Below are positions 31,002-39,492 of a DNA stretch of 44,770 nt, one piece after another. The position numbers were made by a program, and so were the translations under genes. The notes under the pieces are model-generated. The model saw only the letters and a program-made list of their open reading frames with translations. It did not search any database and was not told the DNA's origin. Numbering within the stretch: position 1 is the stretch's first letter; each line of letters begins with the position of its first letter. The stretch covers positions 1-44,770 of the forward strand of contig JAAZGD010000057.1 in assembly GCA_012511395.1 (NCBI GenBank), read 5' to 3'. The stretch comes from Clostridiales bacterium. GTDB taxonomy: Bacteria; Bacillota; Clostridia; Peptostreptococcales; Anaerovoracaceae.

Positions 31002-32388
31002 AGTAGTTGCTGTTTTAATAGCTCTTATTTTAGTGATTTCTTCTTCATCTATATCATGGGGTGCCTTGATGCCTTTAGGATTTTCACCTTGGGCAGAAGG
31101 GGGCATAAAAAGATCCATAGGTTATGATGTTATGCCCAAAATATATGAGGACCTTGATATGAGAGAAGCTGCCACAAGGAAGGAATTCACTTATCTTGCA
31201 GTTAACATTTATGAGACCTTGTCGGGAGAAAAGATTAAGGAGCTTTCCTATGAACCTTTTTTAGATATAAGTGATGAGGAAGTGGGCAAAGCTTTTTCCA
31301 TAGGAATAGTTAATGGAGTGGGAGAAGACATGTTTGATCCTGAGGCCAGTCTTACAAGGGAACAGGCTGCCACCATGTTAACTAGAATCTATTTAAAGGT
31401 ATCAGAAAAACCAGTTGATAACAGGGGGAGTAGTCTTTTTAAAGATGACAAATATATAAGCTCCTATGCAAAAGAAGCGGTTTACTTTATGGCGAAAAAA
31501 GGCATGGTGGAAGGAATGGGAGATAATACCTTCGGACCCCTTCTTTTAGTTACGAAAGAACAAGCCTTGACCATAGGTGCGAGAATGCTGGACTCCTGGT
31601 TTCTTTCAATGGATAGAGAAAGACCTCTTAAATATACTTTTGGCATGAGAACTAACACCTTGGAGGAGATTTACAGTGTTTTAGAAGGAACAAAAGAAAC
31701 AGGGAGAAACAAAGTCTCTTTAAGAATGGATAAGGGACTTTACGACCACTTTATGAGCTTGGGCCTTCCCTATTACTTTAGAGGCATTGAAGGTATAACA
31801 TGCAGATATTATGAGAAAATAGGACTTGTTGAGATGGAGGTAGCATATAACAGATACCTTACCCTTTCTGCATATATAAATAATAAACTAGAAGGGGAAA
31901 TCACTTCTGAAATACTGATTCTTGATTCCACCATTGACCATATTTTAGAAAACATTACTATGGACTCAATGAGCCTTTATCAAAAGGAAAGGGCTGTTCA
32001 CGACTATATGGTAAAGACTTATGAGTACGATACCAAGGTTAAGGAAAATGACGGGAAAAATATAAGCAGATCCTTTGCCGGGCTTTTGCAAAACCAGAAG
32101 GGAGTATGCTCTGCTTATGCGGAGCTCTTTGATTTATTTATGATGAAAATTGGTGTGCCTTCTCTTACGGTAATAGGAACAGTAAAGGATGGAGGAGGCC
32201 ATATGTGGAATATGGTTTACCTTTCGGATAACTGGCATATGGTAGATGTAACATGGGATGACCCTGTGCCTGACAGGCCGGGGAAAACAAGATATAACTA
32301 CTTTAATATTTCAACTGAGCAACTTAAAGAGACACATATTTTTGAAGAAGAAAACTATCCTCTTGCAACTTCAGGAAAGATTAATTAA
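30985..32388 (+). CDS. Secreted SLH-domain protein with transglutaminase-like domain
   Basis: A 467-residue exported protein: signal peptide (about 1-26, cleavage near SWG-AL), then SLH-type cell wall-binding repeats between about 40 and 205 (DPEASLTREQAATMLTRIYL is clear), then a transglutaminase-like domain with the triad Cys375 (GVCSAYAELF), His406 (HMWNMVY) and Asp421 (VDVTWDD). It may be a cell-surface protease or crosslinking enzyme. The start is GTG 30985 with AGGAGG nine bases upstream, overlapping the polyferredoxin gene by 17 bases. The 3' end overlaps the convergent proA by four bases. Confidence 0.88.
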   Translation: MTRLSKVVAVLIALILVISSSSISWGALMPLGFSPWAEGGIKRSIGYDVMPKIYEDLDMREAATRKEFTYLAVNIYETLSGEKIKELSYEPFLDISDEEVGKAFSIGIVNGVGEDMFDPEASLTREQAATMLTRIYLKVSEKPVDNRGSSLFKDDKYISSYAKEAVYFMAKKGMVEGMGDNTFGPLLLVTKEQALTIGARMLDSWFLSMDRERPLKYTFGMRTNTLEEIYSVLEGTKETGRNKVSLRMDKGLYDHFMSLGLPYYFRGIEGITCRYYEKIGLVEMEVAYNRYLTLSAYINNKLEGEITSEILILDSTIDHILENITMDSMSLYQKERAVHDYMVKTYEYDTKVKENDGKNISRSFAGLLQNQKGVCSAYAELFDLFMMKIGVPSLTVIGTVKDGGGHMWNMVYLSDNWHMVDVTWDDPVPDRPGKTRYNYFNISTEQLKETHIFEEENYPLATSGKIN

Positions 32389-33659
32389 AGGTCCTTAAAG
32401 GAGAATGCTCTTTCTCCTTTTTTAAAGTCAGCTAAAGTATGGCCCTTTCCTCTTAAAATATACTTGTAGGTCAACAGGCCTTCAAGTCCCACTGGGCCTC
32501 TTGCATGAAGCTTGCCTGTGGAGATACCTACCTCTGCACCAAAGCCGTATCTGTAACCGTCTGCAAATCTGGTGGAGCAGTTGTGATATACACCTGCAGA
32601 GTCCACCTTGTTGAAAAAGCTTTTTGCTGAATTTTCATCCTCTGTAATTATGGCATCAGTATGGTGGGAGCCGTATTTATTTATATGGTCAACGGCTGAG
32701 TTTAAGGAATCTACCACCTTTATGGAAAGCTTGTAGTCAAGGTATTCAGTGTGGTAATCTTCATCTTTAAGCAAAGGTACATTAATTATTTTTCCGGTAT
32801 TTTCACAGCCCTTCATTTTTACATCGTCCTTTAATTTCTTGAAAACCATGGGAAGAAAAATTTCGGCAATATTTTTGTGAACCAAAAGAGTTTCAACAGC
32901 ATTACAAGCTGCCACATAATCTGTTTTTGAATCCCAAATAATGTTTAAAGCCTTTTCCAAATCCGCTCTTTCGTCCACATAGATATGACATACTCCATCA
33001 GCGTGACCCATAACAGGTATTCTGGAATTATCCTTTATATATCTGACAAATTCGTTGCTGCCTCTTGGAATTATTAAGTCTACATAGCGGTCCCAGGAAA
33101 GGAGAGTCAAGGTATCTTCTCTCGTTTCAAGAAGAAGAATGAAGTTTTCGGGGAAGCCTGTACTTTTACCTGCTTCTTTAATAATCTGAAATAAGGCTTT
33201 ATTTGTATTAAGGGCTTCACTGCCACCCTTTAAAATAACTGCGTTTCCGCTTTTTATGCAGAGAGCAGATATTTGAACCAGAGCATCAGGCCTTGATTCG
33301 AATATTACACCGATGACTCCAATGGGGCATGTCAGCTTTTCCAATATCAAGTCTTCTGACAGCTCCCTTTTTAAGAGAGACTTGTTTAAGGGATCCTCCA
33401 TGAGGATTAAATCCTCAATTCCGGAAACCACCTCCAGAAGTTTTTCCTCATCAAACTTCAGCCGATCTAAAAGAGGCTGGTCAAGGCCTTCCTTAACTCC
33501 TTTTTCCAAATCCTTGTGGTTTGCCTTAAAAATTTCATCTTTATTTTCTTTAAGCAAGGAAGAAAGAGCTTTCAAGCAATTGTTTCTTTCTACAATAGAA
33601 ACTGCGGCAAGTACAAGGCTTGATTCCTTTACCTCTACTGCTCTTTTATCATCCGTCAT
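32385..33659 (-). CDS. proA: Gamma-glutamyl phosphate reductase
   Basis: ProA reduces glutamyl-5-phosphate to glutamate semialdehyde with NADPH, the second step of proline synthesis. At 424 residues it is full length. It shows the aldehyde dehydrogenase fold, PIGVIGVIFESRPDALVQI, the catalytic cysteine in VAACNAVETLLVH, and a C-terminal ARGPVGLEGLLTYKY. It overlaps the RNase H-like gene by four bases (ATGA) and is separate from proB-proC, which run in the opposite direction 1.4 kb away. Confidence 0.95.
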   Translation of the reverse strand: MTDDKRAVEVKESSLVLAAVSIVERNNCLKALSSLLKENKDEIFKANHKDLEKGVKEGLDQPLLDRLKFDEEKLLEVVSGIEDLILMEDPLNKSLLKRELSEDLILEKLTCPIGVIGVIFESRPDALVQISALCIKSGNAVILKGGSEALNTNKALFQIIKEAGKSTGFPENFILLLETREDTLTLLSWDRYVDLIIPRGSNEFVRYIKDNSRIPVMGHADGVCHIYVDERADLEKALNIIWDSKTDYVAACNAVETLLVHKNIAEIFLPMVFKKLKDDVKMKGCENTGKIINVPLLKDEDYHTEYLDYKLSIKVVDSLNSAVDHINKYGSHHTDAIITEDENSAKSFFNKVDSAGVYHNCSTRFADGYRYGFGAEVGISTGKLHARGPVGLEGLLTYKYILRGKGHTLADFKKGERAFSFKDL

Positions 33660-34642
33660 CTCATGTCCTCCTGTAATTTAATTAAGATTTCTTTTATTAG
33701 AAGGTTTGCTCCTTCGTGGTTGTCTTTGTTTTCATCTCTCAATATTAAAAATCCTTCCTGATTTATAAATTTACTTTCATTAAGGCCTAAGCCTTTAAGA
33801 TCTGCAAATATAGTGCTGTCTTTATTATACAAAGGAACAGAGATTTCAAAAAGGGAGGAATCTCTGCTGAAGGCTCCGCCAATTTTGTTTTCCCCGTCAG
33901 AAAACGAATAGTAGTTTACAGGCTCTCTGAACTGAGTACCTTTTGCTGTAAGGTTGTCCCTTTTCAAATCCATCTTTTCCACATAGAGCCTGCCGTTTAT
34001 GGGAAAGCCACTATAGAAAAAACCTTCATGAACATTAAAGATATCTTCCTTTTGAAAGAGCAGGGAAAGCTGGGAAAGGTCATCAAGGTTATGTAAAAGG
34101 ATTAGGTCCTTAAGGCTTCTACTTTTGGTTTTTAAATATTCCTCGTACATCTTGATGCTTTCTTCTCCTGATATTTCATCCTTCCTTAAATTTGATAAAC
34201 CAAAATATCGTTCCACCGTCTTTTGCTTAAGGTTGGCCATGGCAAGGGCATGAGGGGAATGAGACTTAATAAGCCTGTAAAGGTCAAGATGGAAAGGGAA
34301 GAGAGGAGCTTTAAGGTTGTACTTTCTCATTCTTTTAACCAGAAAAGGCAGATCAAAGGATGCACCGTTATATGTAACTAGGGCATCAAGTTCCTGAAGC
34401 TTTTCCGAAAGGCTTATAAGGAGAAGCTCTTCCTTTTCAGGCTTATCCAAAAAGAACTGGAACATTTCTCCCTTCCCCTCTTCATTAAAGGCTAAGAGGC
34501 CTCCCAGTACAATTTTATCCCAAAGGGAATTAAGACCTGTAGTTTCCAGATCAAAGAAACCTACTTTTAAGCCATTAAAATATGGTTTAAGGCAGGAAGG
34601 AGAAGTTAAATTGTAGTTTGTAGTATTAATCACGGTTTCCAT
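33656..34642 (-). CDS. RNase H-like DEDD exonuclease (YprB-like)
   Basis: A 328-residue protein with a 3'-5' exonuclease/RNase H-like fold: DLETTGLNSLWDKIV with the first D-x-E (about 32-34), VTYNGASFDLPFL, and a later LHNLDDLSQLSLLF segment, fitting a DEDD-type nuclease domain. A tail from about 215 does not match anything I know. YprB-like proteins are conserved in Gram-positives, but the substrate is unknown. It is first in a two-gene unit with proA. Its promoter places transcription start at or very near the ATG. Confidence 0.8.
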   Translation of the reverse strand: METVINTTNYNLTSPSCLKPYFNGLKVGFFDLETTGLNSLWDKIVLGGLLAFNEEGKGEMFQFFLDKPEKEELLLISLSEKLQELDALVTYNGASFDLPFLVKRMRKYNLKAPLFPFHLDLYRLIKSHSPHALAMANLKQKTVERYFGLSNLRKDEISGEESIKMYEEYLKTKSRSLKDLILLHNLDDLSQLSLLFQKEDIFNVHEGFFYSGFPINGRLYVEKMDLKRDNLTAKGTQFREPVNYYSFSDGENKIGGAFSRDSSLFEISVPLYNKDSTIFADLKGLGLNESKFINQEGFLILRDENKDNHEGANLLIKEILIKLQEDMR

Positions 34643-34648
34643 AGAGGA

Positions 34649-34677
34649 ATTATAGCATTAAGAGGAGTATAAAACAA
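34649..34677 (-). promoter_or_regulatory. Promoter of the YprB-like/proA unit, possibly leaderless
   Basis: On the minus strand TTGTTT (34677-34672), 17 nt, TATAAT (34654-34649), ending only six bases before the ATG at 34642. No ribosome binding site is seen, so the mRNA may start at the start codon. Confidence 0.6.
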
Positions 34678-35025
34678 AATAGGCCGTTACAAACGACCTA
34701 TTCTGTTCAAAAGGGGTATTGGGATTAGAGATTAAAGAGGTTATCAGGGGGATAACCACATATAAATTATATTTACTTAAGGTGGATAATGCAAGAAATA
34801 GAGCAATAATATTAGGCGATTGGAAGGGGAAGAAAGAGAAACAAGGAAAAGTAAGGATTTTGTAAACAAAATTATGGAAAGCATACCGCAAGTTCGTACT
34901 AAAATCATAATTCCAAAAACATCTGTTGAAGGAGCCAATACTCTATTGTGTAACCATAAGAATTTATGATAGTATTACATTTGGAAAATATTATGTAAAG
35001 CAGCATATTAAATAGAAATGGAAAG
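34678..35025. other. Unexplained intergenic region with two hairpins and a short open frame
   Basis: This roughly 350-base gap holds a near-perfect 11-bp inverted repeat (about 34678-34702) and a perfect 7-bp hairpin GGTTATC/GATAACC at 34739-34757. An open frame from a TTG at 34719 to a stop at 34865 would encode a basic 48-residue peptide (ending KKEKQGKVRIL) but has only a weak, badly spaced ribosome binding site. I see no T-box motif and no clear proB promoter. It could be a leader region or a decayed gene. Confidence 0.35.
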
Positions 35026-35040
35026 GTGTGTAAAGGGACA

Positions 35041-35838
35041 ATGGAAGCCATCAGGGAATTGATTAAGGAGAGCAGAAAAATAGTCCTTAAGGTGGGGAGT
35101 AACGTTCTGTCAGACGATAAAGGCGTTGTTAACAGCGAAAATTTAAAAAATCTTGTGGACCAGACCATGGAATTTATAAAGATGGGCAAGCAGGTAGTGA
35201 TCGTATCTTCAGGAGCCGGCATATGCGGCGTGGGAGCCATTAATAAATGGACCAGAAGAGATGACATAAGCTACAAGCAGGCTTTATGCGCAATCGGCCA
35301 GGTGGAGTTGATGCTGGGGTATAAGGAGGCCTTCATGGCCCACGGTGTTCATGTAGCCCAGATCCTTTTGACGCGGGAGGATTTTCAGGATAGATATAGG
35401 ACCTTAAATATGAGAAATGCTTTGTTTACGTTGGTAGATGAAGGTGTAGTTCCCATAGTAAATGAAAATGACAGCGTTTGTGTGGAGGAAATAAAGATAG
35501 GCGATAACGACACCTTAAGCGCTTTAACTGCCAACCTTTGGAACGCAGATCTTCTTATAGTCCTATCAGATATAGACGGGGTCTATGACAAGGATCCAAA
35601 GAAAAACGGTGATGCCAACTTTATTGAGGAGGTTTGGGATATAGACGGGTTACTTCAGGAAATTGATGTTTTTGGGAAAAGCGACTTTGGCACAGGCGGA
35701 ATACTGACGAAAATCGAAGCAGCCAGAAGAGTGAATGAATATGGAGCTTCCATGATTCTCCTGAATGGGAAAAAGCAAAACATCTTAAAGGATGCTATTT
35801 CGGGAGAAGCAAAGGGAACGGTGTTTTTCCCAAGGTAA
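35041..35838 (+). CDS. proB: Glutamate 5-kinase
   Basis: ProB phosphorylates glutamate to start proline synthesis. The 265-residue protein has the amino acid kinase fold: IVLKVGSNVLSDDKG, VIVSSGAGICGVGAINK, VNENDSVCVEEIKIGDNDTLSA and FGTGGILTKIEAARR. It has no C-terminal PUA domain, as in many Gram-positive forms. ATG 35041 fits the family start; GTG 35026 is an alternative. AAAGGG sits close upstream. It is followed by proC 14 bases later. Confidence 0.95.
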   Translation: MEAIRELIKESRKIVLKVGSNVLSDDKGVVNSENLKNLVDQTMEFIKMGKQVVIVSSGAGICGVGAINKWTRRDDISYKQALCAIGQVELMLGYKEAFMAHGVHVAQILLTREDFQDRYRTLNMRNALFTLVDEGVVPIVNENDSVCVEEIKIGDNDTLSALTANLWNADLLIVLSDIDGVYDKDPKKNGDANFIEEVWDIDGLLQEIDVFGKSDFGTGGILTKIEAARRVNEYGASMILLNGKKQNILKDAISGEAKGTVFFPR

Positions 35839-35852
35839 AGGAGGAGATATAT

Positions 35853-36662
35853 ATGGTTCTGGGATTTATAGGAGCAGGCAATATGGGAGGTGCCATATTA
35901 AAGGGCACCATTCAGTCAGGCCACTTTGACAAAAGCGATATGATGGTCTGCGAAAAAGATAAGGCTAAAAGAAAGAGCTGGGAGGATTTGCTCCTTATAA
36001 AAACTACAGATGATGTTAAGGAGCTTGTAGAAAAAAGTGACATAATCATTCTTGGAATCAAGCCTGATGGTTTTTCTGAAGTTATGCCTTTAGTGGCGGA
36101 GAGCATATCTGCAGGGAAAATCCTCATATCTATAGCTGCAGGTATATCCCTTGAATATCTGGAAGGCTTTCTGCCTCCTTTTTCAAAAATCATAAGAGTG
36201 ATGCCAAACACTCCTGCTATGGTGGGGGAAGGAATGAGCGCGGTCTGCTATAACAAGGCGGTTTCAAGGGCGGACCTGGATTTGCCTGTGAAAATATTTG
36301 AAAGCATAGGGAAGGTGAGAGAGGTAACAGAGGATTTGCTCCACTGTGTTATAGGCGTGTCGGCAAGTGCACCTGCATACACATACCTTTATATAGAAGC
36401 CCTTATGGAGGCCGCTGTAAATAACGGAATGGACATAGAGGACGCCCAGATATTTGCGGCCCAAGGAGTCCTGGGTGCGGCAAAGATGGTGCTGGAGACA
36501 GGACTTGAGCCAAAACAGTTATGTTTAAATGTATGTTCAAAAGGAGGGACTACCATAGAAGCAGTGGACACTCTTTTAAACAACGGCTTTAAGGATAAGG
36601 TAAAGGAAGCTTTCCAAGCGGCGGTGGAAAAGTCCAAGGCAATGACGGAAAATAAAAAATGA
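35853..36662 (+). CDS. proC: Pyrroline-5-carboxylate reductase
   Basis: ProC reduces pyrroline-5-carboxylate to proline with NAD(P)H. The 269-residue protein has an N-terminal Rossmann motif GFIGAGNMGGAI (4-15) and the family signature around IIRVMPNTPAMVGEGMSA, with a C-terminal all-helical dimer domain including CSKGGTTIEAVDTL. AAAGGAGG precedes the ATG. It is second in the proB-proC operon, which may continue into the Nudix and XerD-like genes, all spaced by 11 bases or less. Confidence 0.95.
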   Translation: MVLGFIGAGNMGGAILKGTIQSGHFDKSDMMVCEKDKAKRKSWEDLLLIKTTDDVKELVEKSDIIILGIKPDGFSEVMPLVAESISAGKILISIAAGISLEYLEGFLPPFSKIIRVMPNTPAMVGEGMSAVCYNKAVSRADLDLPVKIFESIGKVREVTEDLLHCVIGVSASAPAYTYLYIEALMEAAVNNGMDIEDAQIFAAQGVLGAAKMVLETGLEPKQLCLNVCSKGGTTIEAVDTLLNNGFKDKVKEAFQAAVEKSKAMTENKK

Positions 36663-36673
36663 AGGAGCCGTAG

Positions 36674-37222
36674 ATGGCATTTATAGAGAAGACAATTAAA
36701 TCAAAGAGAATATATGAAGGCAAAATTCTTAACTTACGAATAGATGAAGTAGTCTGTGTAAAGGGCAACACCTCCATAAGAGAAATTGTTGAACATAGAG
36801 GGGGAGTGGTGATGGCCGCTGTCACCTCGGACCTTGATATGGTAATGATAAGGCAGTTTAGAAAGGCTGTGGAGGAAATTGTATTTGAAGCACCTGCAGG
36901 AAAGCTGGAAGCAGGTGAAGAAATAAGGAAGGCTGCTTTAAGAGAGCTTGAGGAAGAAACAGGCTATAAAGCGAAGACTATGGAATATATGGGAAGTTAC
37001 TATGCAAGCTGCGGTTACACTGAGGAGAAACTCCATCTATTTTTATGCACAGACTTAATTAAAGGGGAAGCTACCCCTGATGAAAATGAAGATATTGATT
37101 TGGAGCTTGTACCCTTGGAAAGACTTTATGAGATGACAGTAAAGGGTGAGATAAAGGATGCAAAAACAGCTCTTATAATAATGCTGGCAGCAGATAAAAT
37201 GGGGATAAAGAAAAATGGATAA
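36674..37222 (+). CDS. Nudix hydrolase, ADP-ribose pyrophosphatase type
   Basis: A 182-residue enzyme with a complete Nudix box (about residues 77-99: GKLEAGEEIRKAALRELEEETGY) and the upstream APAGK segment typical of ADP-ribose/NDP-sugar pyrophosphatases. It should hydrolyse ADP-ribose to AMP and ribose 5-phosphate, clearing reactive nucleotides. It starts 11 bases after proC and overlaps the XerD-like gene by eight bases. Confidence 0.9.
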   Translation: MAFIEKTIKSKRIYEGKILNLRIDEVVCVKGNTSIREIVEHRGGVVMAAVTSDLDMVMIRQFRKAVEEIVFEAPAGKLEAGEEIRKAALRELEEETGYKAKTMEYMGSYYASCGYTEEKLHLFLCTDLIKGEATPDENEDIDLELVPLERLYEMTVKGEIKDAKTALIIMLAADKMGIKKNG

Positions 37223-38105
37223 GCATCTTGCCGACTTCCGGGAGCATCTGGAGAAAGAGCTTAATAAATCAAAAAATACGGTGGATGCATATATAAGGGA
37301 CCTGAAGCAGTTTGAAGCATGGCTTCTGGAAAAGGATGTATCAAGTCTTGTTAAAGCAAAGAATATTCACATTACAGGGTATCTGCTTTATTTAAAGGAG
37401 AAAAACAGAGAGGGAAGCACTGTAAATAGGAAGACTGCATCCTTAAGGGCCTTTTACAAGTATGGGCTTTTAAAAAAGCTGATTGAAGAAGACCCTCTGG
37501 TTCACATTAAGGTACCAAAGCAAAAGGAGAAGGAGATTCAGTACTTAACAGTTCCCGAGGTGGAGAAGTTGATGGCGCTGCCTAACAATTCTCTTTTTGG
37601 AATAAGAGACAGAGCTATCCTTGAAATCCTTTATGCCACAGGAATAAGGGTGACTGAGCTTGCCCAGGCCAACCTTTCGGATATTAATATGAGAATGAGC
37701 TATATAACCATGAGAGGCGACCATGGCAAAGCCAGAATCGTACCCATCGGAAAGCCGGCAAAGGCTGCTTTGGAAGAATACGTTTATGATATAAGGCCGA
37801 AAATTGCAAAAGGAAAGGCTGAAAAGGATTCGCCGCTTTTCCTTAATTATGCGGGAAAAAGGCTGACAAGGCAGGGTTTATGGAAGATTGTGAAAGGCTA
37901 TGCCAAAAAGACAGGCCTTGAAGATAAAATCACTCCTCAAGTATTGAGAAACTCCTTTGCGGTTCATATGCTGGAGAATGGAGCGGACTTAAAAATTTTG
38001 CAGGAGCTTTTGGGCCATGAAGACCCTGCAAGGCTTCAACTGCTGTTGACTGTAAGCAAAAGCAGAATAAAGGATGTGTATGACAGCACTCATCCCAGGG
38101 CCTAA
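37215..38105 (+). CDS. XerD-like tyrosine recombinase lacking the catalytic tyrosine
   Basis: A 296-residue protein with the full XerC/XerD plan: N-terminal SAM-like core-binding domain (about 1-90) and C-terminal catalytic domain ending in HPRA. Arg145 (ATGIRVTEL), Lys172 (HGKARIVPIG), Arg245 and His268 (LLGHED) are conserved. The usual His two residues before LR is Gln242, and the nucleophilic Tyr nine residues after the GH histidine is Leu277, in a stretch RLQLLLTVSK. No frameshift is apparent; the frame continues through the family C-terminus. It is therefore probably unable to cleave DNA by the normal route, although it may still bind DNA. Wrong bases at three codons would be needed to explain this as sequencing error. 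Confidence 0.88.
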   Translation: MDKHLADFREHLEKELNKSKNTVDAYIRDLKQFEAWLLEKDVSSLVKAKNIHITGYLLYLKEKNREGSTVNRKTASLRAFYKYGLLKKLIEEDPLVHIKVPKQKEKEIQYLTVPEVEKLMALPNNSLFGIRDRAILEILYATGIRVTELAQANLSDINMRMSYITMRGDHGKARIVPIGKPAKAALEEYVYDIRPKIAKGKAEKDSPLFLNYAGKRLTRQGLWKIVKGYAKKTGLEDKITPQVLRNSFAVHMLENGADLKILQELLGHEDPARLQLLLTVSKSRIKDVYDSTHPRA

Positions 38106-38139
38106 AAGAATGAGGGAAAAGAATAAAAAAAAGATTGAA

Positions 38140-38168
38140 TTGAACATCCTGCTATGCTAAACTATAAA
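38140..38168 (+). promoter_or_regulatory. Promoter of rplS
   Basis: TTGAAC, 17 nt, TATAAA, about 70 nt upstream of the rplS start. Confidence 0.65.
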
Positions 38169-38238
38169 GGTTATTACGGGCGGTCCTCTTAAGAGATAAG
38201 TCTTAAAGAACGTCTTGGGGGAGAGGAGGAATACGAAT
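38169..38238 (+). ncRNA. Candidate L19 autoregulatory leader
   Basis: The 70-nt rplS leader can fold with a hairpin TAAGA-N6-TCTTA and an outer pairing of CCTCT with AGAGG, which would partly hide the ribosome binding site. Gram-positive rplS genes commonly have an L19 leader RNA; position and folding fit, but I could not compare it with the family model. Confidence 0.4.
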
Positions 38239-38580
38239 ATGGATATTTTAAGAGAAGTAGGAAAAGAATACTATAAAGAAGAAGTGCCGAAATTCGGGGT
38301 TGGTGATACTGTTAAGGTATATATTAAAATCAAAGAAGGCACCAGAGAGAGAACTCAGATTTTTGAAGGCTTCGTATTAAAGAAGCAGTCAGGCGGTATC
38401 AGCGAAACTTTTACCGTAAGAAGAATCTCATCAGGCGTAGGTGTGGAAAAGACCTTCCCCCTTCATTCTCCAAAGATTGAAAAGGTTGAAGTCGTTAGAC
38501 GAGGCGATGTAAGAAGGGCCAAACTTAACTATATGAGAGAAAGAACAGGAAAAGCTGCAAGGATTAAATCAAAGCAGTAG
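38239..38580 (+). CDS. rplS: 50S ribosomal protein L19
   Basis: A 113-residue basic ribosomal protein at the 30S-50S interface. Family features: FGVGDTVKVYIKIKEGTRER near the start, IFEGFVLKKQSGG, FTVRRISSGVGVEKTFPLHSP and VRRGDVRRAKLNYMRERTGKAARIK at the end. ATG 38239 with GAGGAGG nine bases upstream is chosen over an earlier in-frame start. The usual upstream neighbour trmD is not here; the XerD-like gene takes its place, with rplS on its own promoter. Confidence 0.97.
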   Translation: MDILREVGKEYYKEEVPKFGVGDTVKVYIKIKEGTRERTQIFEGFVLKKQSGGISETFTVRRISSGVGVEKTFPLHSPKIEKVEVVRRGDVRRAKLNYMRERTGKAARIKSKQ

Positions 38581-38602
38581 ATTAGAAAAACAGACAAGCT
38601 TT

Positions 38603-38625
38603 AAAGGACCCCTTGGGTCCTTTTT
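38603..38625 (+). terminator. Terminator after rplS
   Basis: A 9-bp stem AAAGGACCC/GGGTCCTTT with a 3-nt loop followed by T-run. Confidence 0.85.
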
Positions 38626-38652
38626 AATACCGTTTACTTGTGAGTAGGGATT

Positions 38653-39492
38653 ATGAACAACATTAATTGGTATCCGGGCCATATGAAAAAAACAAGAGAG
38701 CTGATTGAAGGACACCTTAAGAAGGTGGACTTGGTGCTGGAGGTAATAGATGCAAGGATTCCTGTCTCTTCAAAAAACCCTGTTATAGATTCCGTTGTTC
38801 TGCATAAACCCAGGATTACTGTTTTTAATAAAGCTGATCTTTCAGATCCTAAAGAGACGAAAAAATGGTTAAGGAGCTACAGGGAACAGGGAATTTCGGC
38901 TGTTGCCGTAAACAGCCTTTCAGGCGAAGGTTTCCCCGCTCTTTATAAAAGGATGGAAGGTTTACGGGATTTAAAGAATAAGGACAAACCGGTAAAAAGG
39001 CCTTTTCGTATAATGGTTGTAGGCATTCCCAACGTGGGGAAATCCTCATTGATCAACAGGCTGGTTAAAAGAAAGGGCACCGCCACAGGAAACAGACCCG
39101 GTGTTACAAAGGGAAAACAGTGGCTTTTAATGGATAACGGCATGGAGCTTTTAGATACGCCGGGGATTCTTTGGCCCAAGTTTACCCATAGAAAAACAGG
39201 CCTTGCCCTTGGGTTCTTAGGCTCCATTAAAGATGAAATCCTTGATACGGAAAGTCTTGCCCTGGAACTTATTAAGGAACTTATGAAGATAAAGCCTGAA
39301 GTTCTATGGGACAGATATAGAATCGAAACGGAGAATATGACTCCTCTTGAAGTCATGGAGGCTATAGCGAAAAACAGAGGCTATTTAAGAAAAGCAGAAG
39401 GTGTGGATTACGAAAGAACGGCAAGGACAGTTCTTGATGAATTCAGAAAAGGAAAGCTGGGCAGAATTACTTTGGAACCCTTGGAGGAATAG
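38653..39492 (+). CDS. rbgA: Ribosome biogenesis GTPase RbgA/YlqF
   Basis: A 279-residue circularly permuted GTPase needed for late 50S assembly. G motifs appear in permuted order: G4 FNKADL (about 57-62), then G1 GIPNVGKSSLINRL (near 124-137) and G3 LLDTPG. The N-terminal INWYPGHMKKTRE is the RbgA signature. Directly joined to rnhB. Confidence 0.95.
   Translation: MNNINWYPGHMKKTRELIEGHLKKVDLVLEVIDARIPVSSKNPVIDSVVLHKPRITVFNKADLSDPKETKKWLRSYREQGISAVAVNSLSGEGFPALYKRMEGLRDLKNKDKPVKRPFRIMVVGIPNVGKSSLINRLVKRKGTATGNRPGVTKGKQWLLMDNGMELLDTPGILWPKFTHRKTGLALGFLGSIKDEILDTESLALELIKELMKIKPEVLWDRYRIETENMTPLEVMEAIAKNRGYLRKAEGVDYERTARTVLDEFRKGKLGRITLEPLEE

Noticed and set aside
34643..35025. T-box leader for proB
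   Set aside because: No T-box sequence (GGTGGNACCGCG-like) or specifier stem was found.
37215..38105. Integrase of a mobile element
   Set aside because: The gene lies in a housekeeping operon, has the XerD C-terminus, and no attachment site, phage or conjugation genes are nearby.
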